A DNA stretch of 64,000 bases from Antitrichia curtipendula (lineage: Eukaryota; Streptophyta; Bryopsida; Hypnales; Leucodontaceae). Positions within the stretch are counted from its first letter, which is position 1. Every line of letters starts with the position of its first letter. The stretch is taken from contig OX579635.1 of assembly GCA_951230915.1 (NCBI GenBank), positions 49,352,001-49,416,000 of the forward strand. Direction: 5' to 3'. The notes beneath the pieces were generated by a model. It was not told the DNA's origin. It saw only the letters and a list, made by a program, of their open reading frames with translations, and made no database searches. This document shows, piece by piece, positions 60,010 through 64,000 of the stretch. The translations under genes and the position numbers were made by a program.

Positions 60010-61068
60010 ATGCCATCATTAGAAAGAGATCTGCAACTTCGACAAGGCGGCCTTGGAAATGGTCTATTGGTAGTACTTATGTACGGATCAGCAGTTTTTG
60101 TTGATCGTGTGTAATTTGACCCTCAAAAATTTTGAAGAGTTGTTTGATGGGATATAAGTACTCCAAAAGGCAAAGATCCGCCTCCCATGGATTTAGAAGG
60201 AATGGAGCCAATAATCTCTGCGATACGCAGGACCTGACCTGCATTGCATGCACCCGATGGGACCTTCCTCTTGCAACCTCCTCTTGTGGAATCTGTATTG
60301 TAATCATCACCCTGTAGAGGGTGATATGCAATCACTGCAGGTGATTTTAGTCCATCCTCAAGGCGAGGATCCACCGCCTCGTGTTCTTCATCTACATATA
60401 ATTTCCTGTGTGGGATGTTTGAAGTCCGTAATGTTGGCGATTGCGAGCACAATCGACTAGGAATGAAGTTACTCTTCTTCACAGGTGAAGGCAAGCAAAT
60501 CAGGGTCCTCAATGATCCTCTACTAGGTGGGCTGTCAACCACGCCTTCCTCCACATTCCCCTTTGAGAAGTCGATGGTTGCGGAAGCCGCGTTGGTTGTA
60601 GAGTCGAGAAGAGAAGGCCTAGGATAAGAGAACGGCAAGAAGCTTCCTCCACTTGACTCGGATTTCCTAGACATGGGTGCATCCGACCCAGACAATAAGC
60701 TCCTAGTGGTGAGCAGTTGTCTCTGTTGCAACAGGTGCATTACGGACCCTTCGACCTGAAGAAAACGGAGAGTACATAATCTTACACAATTTATCCTCGG
60801 TCCAAAGATAACAAACTACTTGCATAGTTAATATCTTCAATTCATTGATAAGACAAAGCCTCCACAATTATTCTCCAACCAAAAACAACAAAATCTCAAA
60901 GACCAGAATTTATCCTTGACCCAAAGATAACTCAACATAGACAAAACATGGAATCAAAACATGAAACTTCAAAATTTTACTAATACCCATGAATGAAATT
61001 TACATACTAATTTGTATTCACAATATGTACAACGCTTTCTACGATTGACGAGTATATGAAGAAGTACT

Positions 61069-61913
61069 ATTTCTTCCTACGTCTCTCCGGCTCAATCACT
61101 AGTTTCATCCCCGGCAAGACAAAACAAGACCCTAAATTATTGGCGGACTCCTTCATGCCGCCTAACACTCCATACGTAAGATGGGATTCATGAGACAAGG
61201 GGGGCACGCCAATGAGGTTCGCATCAACGAATTCGTGCAAGCAACCAAGTGGACATTCCTCAATGAAGTTGCCTCAACCACGGAACCAAACTGTCCAACA
61301 ATACTTTGTCCCCACGCATCTCATGATTCCAACTCTCAAGGAATATCGCATTCCCGTTCTCATTGAGGATGCTCTTTTGCGGAGAGTCGTCAATGAGAAG
61401 AGTATTGTCCTTGTTAAAGGACGTTGGATCATCTGGGTCTAAGAACAATTGCTCTTCAAGCACTTTGAGAAGCAGGTACTTCCAAGGGCACCCAGTCTGT
61501 TTAAGGTATTCCCCCTTGGACACTTCTATCGTCTTGCATTGTTCTTGGCCTAGGATATCGAAAGGCGCCTTGTTGTTTTGGAATAGGAAACCAACGACAG
61601 GTTCCACAGTCTTCTTCAACATGGAGCTCCAGACTACAATGCGATTCGTAATCCTAGAAATCTCGTCTAAGAATTCCCTCAAGTTGGGACAAACAAAGAT
61701 GTCCTTCGGCTCAATGATATTGGGGATTTGGTCGGAAAATATATTCTTGTGCACTGTGTGATGCCGTTGTTTAAAAAATGACCTTTGAAACAAACACTCA
61801 CACAGTACTCCGTTCAAATCAAATACGACGTTCAACCACTTTTGTCGCGGTTGAGGAACTAGCGTGGACACACTCCGCGGCTCTCTCTCTCTGCGCTTCC
61901 TTGCTACTCCCTG
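61069..61913 (-). pseudogene. FCP1/SCP-like HAD phosphatase exon with a frameshift
   Basis: After a TTTGATCAG acceptor at 61913 the frame encodes a basic leader, then an FCP1-homology HAD domain. Motif I is VVFDLNGVL, motif II VVWSSM and the last acidic motif LLIDDSPQK. In catalytic members motif I is DxDGT/V; here the second Asp is Asn, so phosphatase activity is doubtful. The first frame stops at 61260 after LVPWLRQLH. A one-base shift near 61262 opens a further 60 or so plausible residues, ending ERRRKK at about 61069, so a small indel broke the C-terminus. The first exon was not identified; the broken ORF at 62.4-63.7 kb lies upstream on the same strand. Confidence 0.7.
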
Positions 61914-62399
61914 ATCAAACAAAACAGAAAAGATATGTAGTTACCTGTTGAAATGCGGAATCAAGTGACTCATAAAATGGCGAACAATACTTAACCCCAC
62001 TAAACGACTGCAAAACCTCTCCACTAAGAGATAGTTTGAGTGGCAACAATCAAAGCACACTCATATTTTTTTTGCGCTGAGCAAAAACATGGTCAAAATG
62101 AATCCATTAGACACAAAATTCACCAAAAGAAGAGTGCCCCGTATATTTATTTCTCAAATAATTAAGATACATTCGGTCTACTGGTTTTGATGAGTTACTA
62201 TCCAATTTGGTTACAGTATTCACTACACTTCGCTCGAGTATGTACACTATCCTATAAGACGAAGTCAAAGAGAGCAGTTTGTCGATGCCAAACAATCAGA
62301 GACTGCCCATTTCCTCCTGTCAATCAGAATGAATTGACATAAGAGATCCCTCATGAGAAACCCATAACACGAACATCCATTACATCCCAATGGACAGAC

Positions 62400-63679
62400 T
62401 CATGAGTAATCGTAGGGATCTAAAGATGCTGGAGACTGTACCTGACCGAGATCGATGTCGGTTGTTTCTTCGTCCATGTAACCTCGTCCCCTGTAGTCCA
62501 AGCTCTCCTCTTTGTCAGGCGGGTTCTCGAATTCAACCACCATTTTGTGGTCCGGGGAGGCAACCCCAAGCGGTACCGGATCCGCAAGAATCTCACCTTC
62601 TTCTTGCATCTCCGACACAGACTCCCCTTGGAGTCCAATATCAGCAAACTAACTTAAGTTATCCTCGCATCAAAGATAACCCGATTCAACTTCACGTCTT
62701 GCTGGTCTGTTTGTAGAGGAAGGGATCTCGTCATGGCCCTGTTCCTCCCGTCGAACATTCGGTAGTGCCGGCTGAGCAGGCGTGGATCTAGTACTGTCCT
62801 CATCCAAGGTAGAATGAGATCCCATTTGTGGAAGGGATCGAGAGACAGACAGATCCTGCGTCATTGTCTTGAAAGAAACATTCTCTTTCTGGAGTTTCTC
62901 AACTTCTGCCTTCAGCATCTTCTTCTCCAACTGCTCTTCTGCCCATCTGGCTTCCTCTTCTGCCCTCTTCAGGGCCTTCCTCTCCGCTCGCTCCTTCCAG
63001 AAGTCCTTGTTCTCTTGCTTCACCGGAAGCAGAAGTATTTGACCCTGAACTGGATGCAAAACGGACACCACAGCAAGCTTAGGTCGCAACTCCAAAGCTG
63101 ATTCCACTTCATTGTTGGCACTTGAGGGCCCCTCTTTGTCAACGTCCACATCCCTGTAGTCAATGTCATTCAGATCCGAGTAGGACTCTTCGAGTTCACT
63201 CATATCGTATATGGCTACTGACCCCTCAATGGGCATCTTGCCCTTCTTTCTGATCTTCTTCTCTGCCGCTGCCATCACCTCCACTTGCTCCGTGTCCTCT
63301 GCCTCTTCCTGAGCTCCAGAGGGGTTCAATTCCGGCAACCAATTCATCACTTGGACATTGGTTATGATAACATCCAGGTCATCGCCACCGACCATCTCGG
63401 TGTTCGTCCCGAATTCATTTATCCCGAGTTCCAAGGCACCACCGTGACCACCGAATTCGGCTTCCCTCTCTGTGGATTTGATGGTCTCCGCTAAGGACGG
63501 CGTGGACTCGAATCTAGTTCCGGAGTTGATAGGTTGCTTGGACGTTCATAACCTGGAAGGTATGGCGAATTCTCATGGCAGAAGTCCTTGATGTCCAAGG
63601 AACTGCCGTATTTTGCCATGTCCCAATGCTTCTCGGACAGATGCCGCTCGATAATCCCATAATAAAAGAGGCCATACAT
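62400..63679 (-). pseudogene. Broken coiled-coil ORF of unknown function
   Basis: The ATG at 63679 opens MYGLFYYGIIERHLSEKHWD. A one-base shift near 63495 leads into the long frame ending at 62670, rich in Glu/Asp, with a KEGPSSANNEVES linker and a strong coiled-coil segment (KALKRAEEEARWAEEQLEKK onward). Two in-frame stops (62672-62670 and 62651-62649) follow, after which the same frame continues to a stop at 62400 (ends SLDPYDYS). Composition is protein-like throughout, so this is a recent pseudogene or a mis-assembled gene. I recognise no family. It may have been the 5' part of the neighbouring HAD gene or a transposon protein. Confidence 0.5.
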
Positions 63680-63840
63680 CTATATTATATAAACCCTTGG
63701 TATTGTATCATTGGGTGTGCAAAGCACTTGCGCACTCAATGATACATTTTTTCAGATGCCGCTCGATAATCCCATCATAAAAGAGGCCATACATCTATAT
63801 TGTATACAATACCAAGGGTTTATATAATACAGATGTATAA
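63638..63840. repeat. Duplicated ORF start with inverted repeats and a small hairpin
   Basis: CAGATGCCGCTCGATAATCC and the following 30 bases occur at 63638 and again at 63753, so the MYGLFY...IIERHL start is encoded twice. ATACATCTATATTATATAAA (63674 on) and its inverse (63804-63838) flank a near-perfect hairpin, TGTATCATTG...CAATGATACA (63704-63746). Confidence 0.75.
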
Positions 63841-64000
63841 GCCCCCCCCATTGGCCCATTCACTTCAAAGCACATTGGAATCAATTTGGACAAGAGGATC
63901 CATTGTTCTTTAATGCATAATCAGCCTAACTACCATTTCCATTTACTTTCAGTACCAACGCACTGAGCTGTCTTTGCTATGGCTATTGGTGTTCAAGATC
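63841..64000. other. Window end, no feature seen
   Basis: A short C-run (CCCCCCCC at 63842) and unique-looking sequence. No coding or repeat signal could be assigned. Confidence 0.4.

Larger units (their letters stand above)
46411..60755 (-). pseudogene. Uncharacterised minus-strand gene split by the CACTA transposon
   Basis: The exon starts after a TTTTCTTCAG acceptor at 60755 and runs to 60010, where the transposon begins. Beyond the other end (46603) the same frame resumes and closes at 46411. With one copy of the ATG target duplication removed, the codons join in frame (...LSNDGI | ARIEHKRRREVKEL...). The first part is Ser/Pro/Arg-rich with a DEEHEAVDPRLEDG acidic patch. The tail has a basic HKRRREVKELMLMGMFGSVL segment and an Ala/Lys helix. 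One in-frame TGA lies at 60125-60123, after LQNF. I recognise no family. Upstream exons may lie beyond 60.8 kb. The insertion separates the last 64 codons. Confidence 0.6.

Overview
The window looks like nuclear DNA of a land plant, probably a transposon-rich, seed-free lineage such as a moss or liverwort. The land-plant call rests on an ANP/NPK1-type MAPKKK, a plant-like RAD1 with short GT-AG introns, a tnp2/TnpA-type CACTA transposon and plant-type LTR retrotransposon remains. The lineage call is an inference, and a lycophyte or other plant cannot be excluded. Gene space is sparse and AT-rich. A 200-base run of N lies at 5836-6035.

Layout. Bases 1-2850 are a degenerate satellite of about 108 bp. 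Bases 3.0-3.7 kb hold minisatellite-like repeats. Bases 3.75 to about 11.8 kb are a minus-strand LTR retrotransposon relic: TATA box, primer-binding-like site, a spliced ORF of unknown function, then gag and protease, but no RT or integrase. A separate decayed gypsy RT lies at 13.7-14.6 kb. Bases 14.6-24.1 kb are mostly gene-poor, with one uncharacterised exon (16.3 kb) and a quinone-oxidoreductase-like exon relic (22.8 kb).

Bases 24.1-27.2 kb hold a complete six-exon RAD1 gene. An orphan first exon of DPH6 sits just upstream of it, and a telo-box/CT-rich promoter region precedes both. Bases 27.4-40.1 kb hold the MAPKKK gene (34.05-31.65 kb, minus strand) among non-autonomous elements of two kinds. 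One is a TTAACCCC-ended family (at least six copies, one more at 12.5 kb). The other is a pair of adjacent long foldback elements, each carrying a nested TTAA-family copy in its right arm.

Bases 42.4-44.7 kb hold three tandem-repeat arrays (38, 53 and about 24 bp) and two palindromic 192-bp CACTA MITEs with perfect 3-bp target duplications.

The most striking object is a full-length 13.4-kb CACTA transposon (46604-60009). It has matching TIRs and a 3-bp ATG target duplication, and it is inserted into the reading frame of a minus-strand gene (60755-60010 joined to 46603-46411). Its two genes are transcribed head-to-head. The tnp2 transposase (minus) is broken by several stops and shifts. The second, TnpA-like gene (plus) has seven exons whose splice sites join into an intact 606-codon frame. 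The right end (61-63.8 kb) carries a minus-strand FCP1-like HAD gene with a frameshift, a broken coiled-coil ORF and a small duplicated/hairpin region.
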